Shown here piece by piece: positions 44,960 to 57,048 of a DNA stretch of 64,000 nucleotides (the stretch's first letter is position 1; each line of letters begins with the position of its first letter). The DNA comes from Heliocidaris erythrogramma (taxonomy: Eukaryota; Echinodermata; Echinoidea; Camarodonta; Echinometridae). The position numbers and the translations under genes are program-made. The notes beneath the pieces were generated by a model. That model searched no databases. It was not told the origin of the DNA and was given only the letters and a program-made list of their open reading frames with translations. The stretch covers positions 30,945,579-31,009,578 of the forward strand of contig CM046871.1 of assembly GCA_025617745.1 (NCBI GenBank), given 5' to 3'.

Positions 44960-47380
44960 GGTTACCTTAATTGATGTTTTGACCAGTGGAGGAACATCTC
45001 AGATGGGTTGCGAAGAGTCATCCAGTGTTGTTGGTAGAGTCCTGAAAAGGAAGAAAAAATCAAACAATAAGAAAAATTGAATGCATGTTGAATGGGGAAT
45101 GAATGTTGGTATCCACAGAAGTCTTCCCACCAGCATATATTTTAACTGGCATGGTACCCTGATATGAAATGATACATGTATCACGTACAGGCATGATTGC
45201 CTCACTTAGTGTCTGGTTGCAATTTCGAGGGAGTTGAAGAGGGGTATTAGCAGAACAGTGGCTGTAACTGATACCTCTCATGTAGGATCTTCCTCTTGCC
45301 ATTAACAATGATCCTTTGCCGGTAAAAGGAGTTAATGGTGGGTTGTGAGCCACGGAAAGCTTTGCCATGTGATCCCTGACCATTCCTAGTTTCCGAGGCT
45401 TATTTCACAAATACTTTTTCTTTGCCCAGTCCTGGCTTAAATTTTTGAAAGTCATCTATAACATGGATGCATTCATCATGACATTTTTTGCCACTAAAAG
45501 ATTGAAATGTTTGCGAAATCACAGATTTTAAACTCATAGGTGTGGTACATGTATATAGAAAACTAAGTTTAGGTCAAAATTGGACTTTCTGAAGTCTCAT
45601 GAATGCAACCAAGCTCCTGAAGACATTCATATTTTGCCATACATGTACTTCAGGCTGCAGGTGCGCACGCTACAAATTAGCATCAGCGATGTGGTCAGTT
45701 CTTAATTGTGGCTTCAAGAAATCCTGTGAACGCAAAGACTGTGCATCATCTGTGATGATTGTGGTGTTTCAATGCGTTGCCTTGAAAGATCTCTGCAAGC
45801 AAGATGATTAGCGCTACATGTAGCTCATGGAGCTGTGAGCCAAGCGTGTAAATTGTCAGGCACAGGCTGAATGATGTGTGCAGCTTCACATTATTACTCC
45901 CTCCGGAAATTCAATGTTTAGAAATGAATTTATGAAATATGGACGGCACGTCAGCCCTTAAAAAGTGCCTCCCAACCCTCTTAGAACCATTCCCCGCCTG
46001 TGGGTACCAAAAGGTGGGGACCGAAAGAGCCAGGGGAGGCGCCTATTCGAACCAAAAAAAAGGCCCAAAATCCTTCGCGTAATATATATATAGACTGACG
46101 ATTGGTACTACAAAACTTAAAGATAACATTTAACAAATTCATAGTGACGAAGCTTTTCGTCCTGCACTCATCGGGTCACAACGCAGGAATGAGAGAATAC
46201 AAGAAAATACGAAAGTCAAGGAAGGGTGTGTACAGCGACCCGGATATGATCCAGGCACGCTAAAATAATCGAAGAGCCTGTACAAACTCCTTTTGTCGGC
46301 ACAATAGCGGATCTCTCGACTGAATGAACAACACCTCTAAGAAGCGAAGATGCTGAGAGCTGGGTGCTCAGGTAACAATAGTGAACTGAGCATGGTTATA
46401 CGCCGTGGAAGTCCGAAGTTTGCTCCCGCGGGGCAACGGCATGATCAGGTAATGATCACGCGTGCCCTCTCGCGGCATAAAACCCTCCACAATCTGCGGT
46501 TGAGTATCCCTTTAACGCACTTTGCATCTCTGTCTCTCTGTATCTTTCTTACAACACAAATTTTGTGTACTTTGTGGGGGCTTTCTTTTTTTCACCCCCA
46601 TTTCGCTTTTATGTATGTACAGTGTTTTGAGTTGGATTACCATGTCATATCTGAACGAGGCTACATGTACACTACCAGTGTTATTGGATGCGTTTTAATG
46701 GGATTTACCATAGATGGGTAGGGACTTCTACTAAGTTTCTGCTACAGTGGTCACAATGTGTTTAAAACACATTCTCAAAAACTGAATGTTCTGGAAATTC
46801 CAGTGATACAAATACCGGTAGACATTCCTTGCCCATTTTTCATATAATCATTTGATGTTTACGACATATGGGCCTAATTAATGCGTTGGTCCATTAAACG
46901 TAATTTAATTTAAACGTAAATTTTTAACCTCTTTTTAACTTCTTTTAAAACTACATACCATGCTATTGTCTAACTGGATTTGGACCATGCATAAAGTATA
47001 ATAGATGTGCTATAAAGGTGATACACGATCTATCACGCATGATGTGGGCTTGGATTCCCATGGGATTGTCTACCAGCGACACTGTATCACCCACCCTAAA
47101 TACCTGTGACCCATGTAGCAGAAAACATATCATTCAAAATTGTTGCCCGCCCATCCTTTTGATTCCAAAACAAATTAAGACCGGATATAACTTTGCAAAC
47201 CAATGGTTTTGCACAAACTTTTTGATTGTACACGATAACAATGCACATGATCTGGTGATCCAGCCACAGATGTGATGAAGTTTCTCTTTAATATGCACCT
47301 GCATTATACCTGTGGCTTTAAACCTCAATGACTGCACCGTAAAAAGCAACCTCACTATAAAAACACTAGAGTGATCTGTT
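44960..47380. other. Upstream flank of the receptor gene, no gene seen
   Basis: Any promoter or 5' UTR of the receptor would lie here, on the minus strand. No clear TATA box or further exon is visible. The short frames (45,599-45,811; 46,350-46,721) are unrecognised. Confidence 0.45.
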
Positions 47381-47545
47381 AACTGGGCGTTGTGGCGTGC
47401 GCCTGTAATCCAGCTACCAGTGGAAGTTACAAACTGATTCAGCGGACCCAGGTTCGAGACTGAGTCACGTCTTTCGGATGGCCACGTTAAAGGTCGGTCC
47501 CAGACATCTGATTGATAAACGTCTGTAAAAACCCAATTACACACA
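47381..47545 (+). mobile_element. SINE with a 7SL RNA (Alu-domain)-like head
   Basis: From 47,385, GGGCGTTGTGGCGTGCGCC followed by TGTAATCCAGCTAC reproduces the Alu-domain core of 7SL RNA (GGGCG-GGTGGCGCG-GCCTGTA-TCCCAGCTAC), about 28 of 35 positions by eye. Further along, GATTCAGCGGACCCAGG and GGTTCGAGACTGAG parallel the 7SL/Alu region around the B box. A body with CTTTCGGATGG, CCACGTTAAA and GGTCGGTCC and an ACACACAC tail follow. No 7SL S domain is present, so it is a retroposed SINE or 7SL fragment, not an SRP RNA gene. Confidence 0.7.
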
Positions 47546-48679
47546 CACATGTTACAAAAAGTCTGTTCCCTGCATCTAATTTGTTAGTAAAAAACTGACA
47601 ATCTGACAAACATGTATGCTGACAATTGTTGGTAAAATCTCTGTATAAACTACATACATGAACAAGTGTAGGAAACCTACCAAGCTCTAATGGAATAGTT
47701 TTTACCAGTTACAAACGATTTCATTGTCAAACGTATTCCCATTGATCCTTCCTAGTTATAATAAGCTTTTACATCTTCAACATATAAATGAATAATGGTC
47801 ATTATTTTCTCAAAGACATGAAACCAGTTGCAAGTAAATAATACACAATACTTTTCTTGCTTCCATGCTCACATAAAACACAAAAGCATGGTGTCATCAT
47901 GAAGCTACATTGATGGTGTTTTCATTTCAAAAGACCGAACTCACAATTCTTACCTTTTTGTAAGTTGTAGAGCTACTTTTGTGTGACTTGTAAGCAACTC
48001 TTTTGGAGCTTTCAAAGATCCAAGCCATTCACTGCTCACAACTATTTTCTTCTTTTTTTTTCTCTGCTGCTTGATAATACTTCGAACAATCCCAAAGTAA
48101 ATATTAGTCTGAAGTTTAATACAGTGCAGTGTGCAAAGTGGTTTATCCCCGATGTAATGAATCTAATCAGAGTAGTCGTCACAGTTCTCCTGCACACCAT
48201 TGACAGGTTGACATGGAGCTAGAAATAGGTGCTGTTGTCCTTTTAGAAATTGTCAAACTTCAATCCATACAGTATGCATTTAGATATGTACATAAACAAT
48301 AAGCGAGTTCGTAATTTGGATTTGCGCGTGAGCAGATAAAGGTCATTTGAGATAAACTGGCATGTTCGTTTAAAATTCACTGAGATAAGCATCGACTGTG
48401 ATGTAATGATTATTCATATATTCATTTTATTATACTTTTCATTAAATCCACTGAAAAGCAACAAAGTGTTCATTGATGGTTGGCTTTTGACAGTCTGCCA
48501 AATGATAGCCAACTTGCAAACAATGCGCTTTCCCAAGTGTTCATTGACGTACTATTCTAGTCACCTGGTCTACGATGTCTTTCTTTCATAGAGTTTGAAT
48601 TCTGTAGGTTGCTATGTCGGGCAAGCTTACATATTATCTTTCTTTGAAAAGATGCCTATCCTAATGAAAAAAGGGATAG
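47546..48679. other. Gene-free intron stretch
   Basis: Nothing recognised; small open frames only. Confidence 0.5.
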
Positions 48680-48998
48680 GTCATGTGAGAAAATTGCAAT
48701 GCCCCGACCGGGATACGAACCCGGGACCCTGGATTACATGACCAGTGCTCTACCAACTGAGCTATCCGGGCTCCCGTCGAAGCAAGGTAACAATCTCACA
48801 TATAGCCAAATTCAATTGTCCTCTATAGAAATTTGTTGGCATGGATTTGCCCGACTTTAGAGGGAAGACCTGTCTCATTGGTAGGCCATTATATAGCGTA
48901 CGCACGGAATTGGTATGGATGTACCCCCTACGCTCGATGGAAAGAGAGGGGCTATATGTGAGATTGGAATACCAATAATTGTAATTTTCTCACATTTA
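48680..48998. mobile_element. Nested fold-back element carrying a tRNA-like gene
   Basis: The outer arms ATGTGAGAAAATTGCAAT (48,684) and ATTGTAATTTTCTCACAT (about 48,978) pair. The inner arms CAATCTCACATATAGCC (48,790) and GGCTATATGTGAGATTG (48,951) also pair. The tRNA-like sequence lies between the outer and inner left arms, with only ~11 bases at the corresponding place on the right. Confidence 0.8.
48701..48771 (-). tRNA. tRNA-Thr(UGU)-like gene, probably a pseudogene or SINE head
   Basis: A 71-base cloverleaf fits without gaps: acceptor GCCCGGA/TCGGGGC (6 of 7 pairs), D arm GCTCAGTTGGTAGAGC, variable GGTC, T arm CCGGG-TTCGTAT-CCCGG. The anticodon arm CTGGT-CATGTAA-TCCAG gives anticodon TGT and resembles tRNA-Thr. 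Base 33 is A instead of the invariant U, and the 31-39 pair is U-U, so decoding is doubtful. A TTTTTT run lies about 34 bases downstream. The flanking inverted repeats point to a mobile element. Confidence 0.6.
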
Positions 48999-51900
48999 CT
49001 CTCTTTATGATATATAGATATTAAGAAAAAACAGAACAACCCCCCCCCCCCCCCTCCCCCTTAAATAAAATATGCTTTCCATTTGATTAGTTAGCTCCTT
49101 CTTGACAAGTGAATTAGAAAATTGGTATTTTGTTGTTTTAACAGGATGGCAGGAAACGCTATTCCTCCTGACTGCGTTTCTGCTTTCGCAGTCTTACTAC
49201 TTTGCTGTAGCTAAAGGAAACAAGTAGTACTTAAAATTTACCGGTAATAGGAACATGCTTAGGCCTCTATATGAAAAAAATATGGATGGGCTTATATTGT
49301 GCAGTTTATATTCAACAGATATTTTGAACATTTTGAACATATAGGAAGAATGCACCAAGCTTCAGGAAATGCTCCTGTGTCATTTTACCATTGCAGTTTT
49401 AAGTAAATTTAGGCAAATTGTTATTTTTTCCTCCCCCCCCCCCCCACTATTCATCCTGAGTTATTTATCCGTTCCATCTTTATTTGTCAACTGTCAAATT
49501 TGTCTCTAATTCACACTTCTCTGTTGTTCCCCGCTTTCTCCCCAAACCCCTTCCAGACAGCTCAGTCATTCATCCATTGAATTCTTTCTATCTATCTGTG
49601 AGGGGGTGGTCTGGTGATCAAATATACCAGTAGATATATATATAGAGAGAGAGAGTGAGAGTCTCTTTCACGATTCTTCGTCCTCCATCCATGCGCAGTA
49701 CTGTGCTTACATACAGTATTGAAGGAAATGTATTTTTTTGTTTGGTCAAACTATGGTCTGTAGAGGGGATATGAGAAAGTAGACCTTCTATTCTGTTTAC
49801 AGTCACTCCAGATGAACATGTTTGAAGTTCTTGTTACTGGTATCTAAACAATATTGCAAGATAGTGTGTGTGTGCTGAAGCAAAGGCCATGTGGCATACC
49901 TTGTACAGTATGTAAGCTTTGCTCTCTCTTTTTCATTTTGCAACTTTTTGCAAGAAAAAATTGACACCCCATTTCATGTGAAGAGAATGGCAAATGCAAG
50001 CAAAAAGATCCTCTGTGTTACATAAAGAAAGAAAAAAATGAAATAAAAGAAAAAAGAAATTATAAGAAAATTTGTTTGAAGTGTGTATTACACATATGTC
50101 GTTATAAAAAAAATATGCTGCGGTTTACCGCATACTTGTAGGAGCCTTGGTTGTCAGAAGGTTTGAAGGATACCTACAGTGTAGCATGCGAAAATGTTTT
50201 TGTTGATGATGTACCAGCTAGTGTAATTCTCTCATTTGTTGCTTCAAGTACCTGCTTGAGGGCCTGCCTTTATGCCTGCACATGTATTGAATATTGACAA
50301 AGCACAGGAGATTGAGTGTCTGTGGGTTTTTTTATTAGGCTATGAGAAGCATGTGGTCATGTGATATCTCATTAGCAGAACATGAATGGGAGGAAACATG
50401 CACAGGTTACAAATGTATGTATATCCAGGGCAATCCAACCTTGGTAATGAGATGATTTGTGTGAAAGGAGAAAAATAAGAAAAATAGGATGGTGAAAGTT
50501 TGAAAGAAATCGGAAGAAGAATAAGAAAGTTATGGATGTTTGAAAAATGAGATCACTACATCTGTGCGAATCTCAAATTGGCAATTTGGTGAGTCAATTG
50601 TGACATACTTGCGGACTACACAAAAATATGATTAATTTGCGGTTTTCTCCGAAGCGCCTTTACCCTCGGGGGCAGTACCGGTACACAAAATATATTGTAG
50701 ATAGCATTGTTATACATGTAGGTCCTCATGAAAGAAACGGATCCTACCGAGTATTAAATACATTTTGATAAATATGATATTTTTAGTCATTTAGTGTGTT
50801 GTAGAAAATAAGTGAGTTGTCCGCAACTACATCACAGTGACATTACCTATTCGGCCAATTTGAAATTCCCATACATGTACATGTAGTTATCTGGACGCTC
50901 TGTCGTAAAAAAGATAAGATCTCTCCCCCTTCCCCGCTAAAGGGGGGATAGTCTGAACGCGGGGTTAGACACAGTCAGATTATGACATGCTTTGCAATTC
51001 GAGCTAATTGCTCAAGCAAGCGGACATTGCTTGACTCGACCTACATGTAAGGTAGAGAGGGAATTTCAAACTTGTTTGACTTTTTTTCTTGAGAAGCGCT
51101 GATCATTATAAAGCTTGAGCATATTTAGGCTAATGGAGATGCACCTAGAGACTACAGATGTGTTTTTTCTTTGTTCTTTGTATTTTTTTACTTCCATACT
51201 CTGTGGTATGACCATGAATTTGTTTATGACAATGTTTTATTTCTGCATGTCCATCAGTTTACCAGTACATGTACAGCATCATTCTTCATGTTGCATTCAA
51301 TTTTGATGAAAACATTTAGTGAGCTATCCAAGCAATTCCAACTCAATTTCTGTGGTAGCTGAATCAGCCGACTATTCCGAGGAAGCTTTTCAAAACTAAA
51401 GTAAATTTTACATGGGGGAGTCATTAGGAATAATTGCTAGTTTCACATAATGTAGTTATTATTATTATTTTTTTTTTTGGCAAATCAAAGTACATACATG
51501 TATAATTACAAAGAAGAACAAAACACAATACAGGAAGGTTGAAATTAATGTAATCGATCCCCCAATTGTACTGACAAGTTGCCAGGAATGGGGCTACTTG
51601 AATAGCTTTGAATAGCTATTTCTTACGACTGTAATGCCGAAGCCGTAAATGATGTATTTTGACAGAATTTTCATGGGTTGAGGTGATCCACAAGCCAAAC
51701 ATTGATTCCCTCGGATCGATCGGTGCACTGCAAAGGCTCCTAATAATTGAATCTCTACGGGATAAACTATATGTAGCAAAAAGATGAATAGAGTGGATAA
51801 AGTAGCTAATCTCCATTTAACTTCCTCAAAACCAGCTTACATCATGGCAGAGATGTCTAGGGAAATTCACTTTTTGCTCTGAAATAGTGACAATTTTTGT

Positions 51901-52140
51901 TGTTTAACCATCAGGTTCAATTTTCCACCATAATTGGTCTCCAGGACCAAATGTATTCATTTCTATTCCTTTGGGTTTTTGATTGAGACAATGATCTGTG
52001 GTCACTCTCTGCCTTGTCCTTCAGAGACTCAAATTTCAGTAGCAGAAAGTCTCCAATGAATTTGCATTTCATTTTATCAATTCTCTTCATTTTGCCCTCT
52101 ATTTTTAGTTGCTTTAGATAAAATAATTATAAATTAGCTC
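48999..52140. other. Gene-free intron stretch with homopolymer runs
   Basis: C runs near 49,041-49,054 and 49,433-49,444, a TATA/GAGA microsatellite at 49,636-49,656, and a poly-T near 51,470. No coding or named repeat supported. Confidence 0.5.
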
Positions 52141-52148
52141 TGTTATGT

Positions 52149-52420
52149 TTGTATCTCTTTCTTTCTCTCTCTCTCTCTCTCTCTTTCTTTTTTTTTCTCT
52201 CTCTTTCTTTTTTTTTTTTTTCTCTCTCTCTCTTTCTTTTTTCTCTTTCTCATTTACTCCTCTTTGCACCTGCATGTTATCTTCGTCTTGATCTATATTT
52301 TTTTGTTCTTCTCCCCCTCTCTCACCCTCCCTATCTCTCCCTCCCCCTCTTTCCATCCCCTCGCTTTCTCTTTTTCTTTCTCGAGTATCTTTTTTGTTCA
52401 TGTTCTATCTCTCTCTCTTC
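52149..52420. repeat. CT-rich (TCTCTT) tract
   Basis: Pyrimidine-rich simple repeats with T runs. The F/L/S-rich frames on + and E/K/R-rich frame on - are artefacts. The following stretch to 53,190 has no feature except a C9 run near 52,947. Confidence 0.93.
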
Positions 52421-53189
52421 TCTCCTTCCATCCTCGCAGCATGATCCATATTTATTTCTCTTCATTTCTCTTGAAAAACATATCGTCATCCAGACGAGCA
52501 TCATTATCCTCCCCGCATTATCCTTCTCCCCCGCCTCCTATAAATGAAGAATCCATCAATACATGACCCTCACAAGATGCCCTTGTTTATCTCCTCCGTC
52601 CTGTCGTGCGCACCTAGAATTAAATCAGCATCACATTTTCACTAATACGGCTGCTATTAAAACAGATTCCCTGTGCTGCCGTCACAGAATTGCAAGGTTC
52701 CGGACATATCTGTTACTCAACCAAGAATTTAACATTATATTACAAATCTGTGATATGTTTTTTTTTCAAGCAAAAAACGTGACATATATAGAGAGAGATG
52801 GTCATTCCCTTTCTAAAGGCGGGGGACATTGTAATGTTTTGAAATAAAAGTTTTGTGCACAAATCTAAAACCTTAACCACGTTTTATATCAGAAACTTCA
52901 AAGTAATTTTCACTGAGTGGGTTGTCAGAAAAAAAGCATTTTGTTCCCCCCCCCCCCAGTAAATTATGTGTGTCCACAGGTTGCATTAAAAATTAAAGTG
53001 GTATAAATCAAATGTTTACAAACTGTATTGGTTTGAGGAAGGTTTCATTCAGGCTTGTTTCCATAGAGCTCTTTCTATTCATATATGTACTTCTTTAGGT
53101 CAACTTTGTGTTGGAACCCAAATACATAGGCCCCTACATTACATTTAAATTTTAACACCCTGCTTACAAGTGCAATTATCTGTTTAGTA

Positions 53190-53515
53190 CCATATATGTT
53201 TACTTTTAATACGGTTCCCAAATCAGAGGCTGTCTGTGTGTTATGAGATTCCTTTCAGCAGAATTGATGGAAGTCAGTAAATATCAGACTACAGCATCTT
53301 TTTAACCAATTACCTATTCCTTAATTTGCAATTTAGAGCTTTCTGTATCCTTTGACAGTACAATGTATGTTTACTTTTAGTACCGGTTCCCAATTCAGAG
53401 GCTATCTATGTGTTGTGAGATTCCTTTCAGCAGAATTGATGAAAGTCAGTAAATATCAGACTACAACATATTTTTTTACAATTTAGAGCTTTCTGTATCC
53501 TTTGACAGATCAGTA
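53190..53515 (+). repeat. Local tandem duplication, two units of about 170 bp
   Basis: GAGATTCCTTTCAGCAGAAT occurs at about 53,247 and 53,428. ATATGTTTACTTTTA upstream and AATTTAGAGCTTTCTGTATC downstream also match. The second unit is shorter by a ~35-bp deletion. Confidence 0.9.
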
Positions 53516-56433
53516 AATACTGCTTTCAGAAGGAGTAGCCGCGGGCGTGGTTACGGAAAGTACAATTTATCCTATTGAGGGACTGTGAGGCATCTCATTA
53601 AAATAATTGTACAAACTTTTCTCCTGAGAATTGTAGGTGTCTTTTTTTGTTCATCCTGTAGTCTTTAGCGATTCACACCTTGCCTCTTCTTTTCAAAGAA
53701 ATATGCAGAACCTGGACTATATTAAAGTTGGATCCTGGTCTTATTGTAGACATTCCATGCTGGCTTTATACATGTATATCTTTTTATGTGCAGCCATCTA
53801 CACACTTCAGCAGTTGCTGTTACATGTAAGTACTTGATATGCTTCATGTGAAGTGTGAGCTTGAAAGTTTATACCCAGTCTGAATTTTGTAGACTAAATA
53901 TAGATGTGTAGCCCCTAATCCCATTGACATCATGTGCAATTACGCTAGATTTTAGCGATGTGAATTCTACCAGAATGCAAGCAATTTGATAGAGTGACCT
54001 TTGTTTGTTGTTCTCTTTGAACAGACGAAGAAAAGGGAAGAATTTGATATGCATGTGCAAGAATGTTCACGATTGTGACGAAAGTGCGAAATTAGACTAT
54101 TAGAGGATAACTTAGAAGTGAATTTTGTCATGGAGCCAGGTTTCCCCTTTCAGGATGTGTATGCTTTTGACCGTGGGGATACTGGTATAGATACAACTAG
54201 GTAATCTTGGAAGCAGTCTCGGGGTTGTTCAGTCATGTGTCCACTTTTTAACGTTGTGAATAAACAAGTTCCAAGGAAAACCAAAATAATCAAAGGAATT
54301 TATTCATTCCCTCCCCCCCCCCCCCCCCCCCATGTAATTTTGGTTTGTGCATGTTGCATGTTCCGTTAACGTGTATCACTATTTTCTTGTATGCTAATTC
54401 ACCAAGATGATTACCTATTAAAGCCTAGATCATCATTACCAGTATAAATTGCTCATTTCTAAGTATTCATCCCTGGTTACTCATAGCTCAGTGCTTACAG
54501 GTTAAACTGTATTTCTTTAAGAAAAAACCTGTCTATTTAACATCTTTTAGAATATTGTTGACATGTAGTTTTCATCATATAACTGTATAATGAGGTTGCG
54601 TAGACAGGAAACCATAAAAAACACAAACTTGGGTACATGGGGCTATGTTATAAAGACTCTTGACCCAGTTATAGTTCCAACCAATCTAGAATCTGTTTAT
54701 TCTTTGTTTGTCTTGTACATATGTGATTGTAGTCAGAAATATACATGTACATGTTGATCACATTCATGAAATTATTGAAATCGAATCAGATACTCTTTAC
54801 AGATCAGCACTGATTTATTTTCCATCCTGGTCCCAAAATCTCTTTAGAATTGCCAATAGGTATTTATCAATCATCAGAATTCTAGATTATCTCTGCAGTG
54901 AGTAGAGACTTCTTAATATATTAATCATCATCATCTAGATTTATAGGTGGATTTCCACTTGACCAATAATTCAAAGTGGTGGAAATGCAATGAGCTCGCT
55001 CTGGCTCGTGAAAGTGCACCCCATGTGTGAAGCGGATTGTGGTGGCGCCACTTTAACTGTTATTCCCATCTAAAAACAATGGTACAACTGCAAGCAAGCT
55101 TTCTCCAGCCAGTCCTGCCTGATGCCATTTCCTTTTTAAATTCATTGATGTCATATGCCTTTGCCACGTCTGTGTTCGATATTCCAGAAGTCAAGGGAAG
55201 GGTGTCAGGACTTCCCCTTGAGTTGGTGACGTTGAACGATGTGATTAGGAGGTGTGATTGCCGAGTAAAAAGGACTGCCATCTTTATAAGTCGCAACAGT
55301 TGACTTGGTTATAAATACGACACATGCTCTGGCGACATTGCGTCGCAGTCGGTATGTCACACTACCAAATTCTTAACTTTAAAACCTGAAGGGCTGAACC
55401 AAACACAATTTACCTTACTGAAAACCTATTACCCTAAACCTAACCTAAAAACCAACTGCAACCCTCGCACTAACCCTAAGCCTATTAAAGCCTATACCTT
55501 TGATGAAATAAAGCCCTGAACAATTGTCACCGGGGCCAACGTTAGAGCACCAGGAGATAGGAAACCAATAGTTCTTCAAGTTAGAAGCAAGCACTTTACA
55601 TAGGAATTTAAGATGTAGCCCTAGGTGTCGTTGTTTCTTATATTTAGGCCTACCTTCCTTTTTGCTCTTGATAGGTTTCTGAATCTGCAATACACTGTCA
55701 ATGATAATACACTGTACGCATGGCCGATGTGACGAAGGGTTGTATTGAAATCGTGGCTATCAAATTAATGAAATATTCATAGAAGGTCAGTCACAGGCTT
55801 TCTCCTTCTTCACATATTCAATTGTGATATCCTATTCAGGTCACTTCGGAGGAAAGCTTTTCTTCATGCAGCTATATGTACAATGTAGGTCCCTTTTCAA
55901 GAAATTTCTAATAATAATGGGATAAAGTTTCTGTATTAAAAGGCAAAGAATATTGATTGTGATTCAAGATTAAAACAAAAAAAGAAGAAAAAAAAACGCC
56001 TCAAAATATCTGTAGAGTGAGGTTGATTAAAATTGTTTTCGTTTAACAACCAAAGAAGTTAATTACTCAAGAAATTTATTGGACAAATACCAGTAAATAT
56101 ATTGATATGTTTTATTGAGATCACGTGGAGCACTTTGGATGGGTCTGATTCATTGTTTGTGTACATTAACATGAAAGATCAGCTTTGAGGGATTATTTTT
56201 GAGTGACTAAGGGATGATTAAATTAAACTGGGAAGCAAGCATTAAAATGTGTTGATTGCTGAGAGTGAGAAGGACATTACGTTTTATGTTGAAGGGATAT
56301 GAGTTAAAGGCATTCTGGCTGTCGGGCGATGGACCATGTTTATGATCTGGAAAAGAATTAGGATGTGACTGATCTTGGGTTTATCATGATCCCATTAATT
56401 GATAGGTTCAGCCTCTCCGTCCATCGCCCTGTT
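53516..56433. other. Gene-free intron stretch before the DIRS element
   Basis: A C20 run near 54,311-54,331. A CCCTAA-like patch at 55,430-55,485 is followed by sequence distantly like 32,880-32,970 (GGAGCACCAG / AGAGCACCAGGAG), probably one dispersed repeat. The open frame at 55,037-55,303 is unrecognised. Confidence 0.5.
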
Positions 56434-56450
56434 ATTTACTACAATAAATC

Positions 56451-56588
56451 AATGTACCTACCTATTTGCTAGTCTTCCGACTGCGCAAGCCATTCGAGTA
56501 ATTAAAGTCACGACAGTGCATATACCCCCCTAGGATCACGCCTTCCTCTGTGCACGTACGCATGACGCGCGCACACAATCCTCCTCTT
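56451..56588 (+). repeat. DIRS left terminal inverted repeat
   Basis: From AATGTACCTACCTATTTGCT to CCTCCTCTTT. It is the inverted partner of 62,451-62,588, with GACTGCGCAAG here against GACTACGCAAG there. It contains CACGACAGTGCATATA and a CGCGCG run; the element's promoter is presumably in or just after it. Confidence 0.95.
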
Positions 56589-57048
56589 TCCTTCTCGCAG
56601 CCTAAAGAGTTGCAGCTAAGTCACTATCTTGCGCAAAAATTCAGAGTTTGCTACTCTTTTAGCGCGTTTTGGGGTGACTTTTGCCAATATTTCCGTCCTA
56701 GACTTGTTTATTATCTGTTTAGTGTCGGTTTATGTCTGTCACGTATTTATTTTGGTGATATTTGAGCTTATATTCATACCTCACTTTTCACCTCTTTCGT
56801 ATAGTAGCCCAGGGCATTCGCTTTGGCGTTTTGCCGGGCGCTCAGCCCTGTAACGTTTCGTTGGTGTTTCGTGTGTGTGGCTGTTGTGTGCATATACCCT
56901 TACGAGAGTGTTCTTTTGTTCGTAGTGCGTGAATGGAATTTTCCACACATTGCGCGGGAAAAATCCATTCCGTTTCACTCTCGCTTTGTACGCCCTTTTC
57001 TTTATAATTGTTTATTGTTGACTCTTTTATATCTCCTTACAGGTGATA

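Noticed and set aside
47381..47545. Functional SRP (7SL) RNA gene
   Set aside because: Only the Alu-domain-like head is present; the S domain is replaced by a SINE-like body.
55037..55303. 88-codon frame with some complexity
   Set aside because: No recognisable domain, an equally long antisense frame, and no splice or promoter support.
55430..55490. CCCTAA-like sequence suggesting interstitial telomere repeat
   Set aside because: Only scattered, imperfect hexamers, as also at 12,680, 29,520 and 32,880; a dispersed repeat is likelier.
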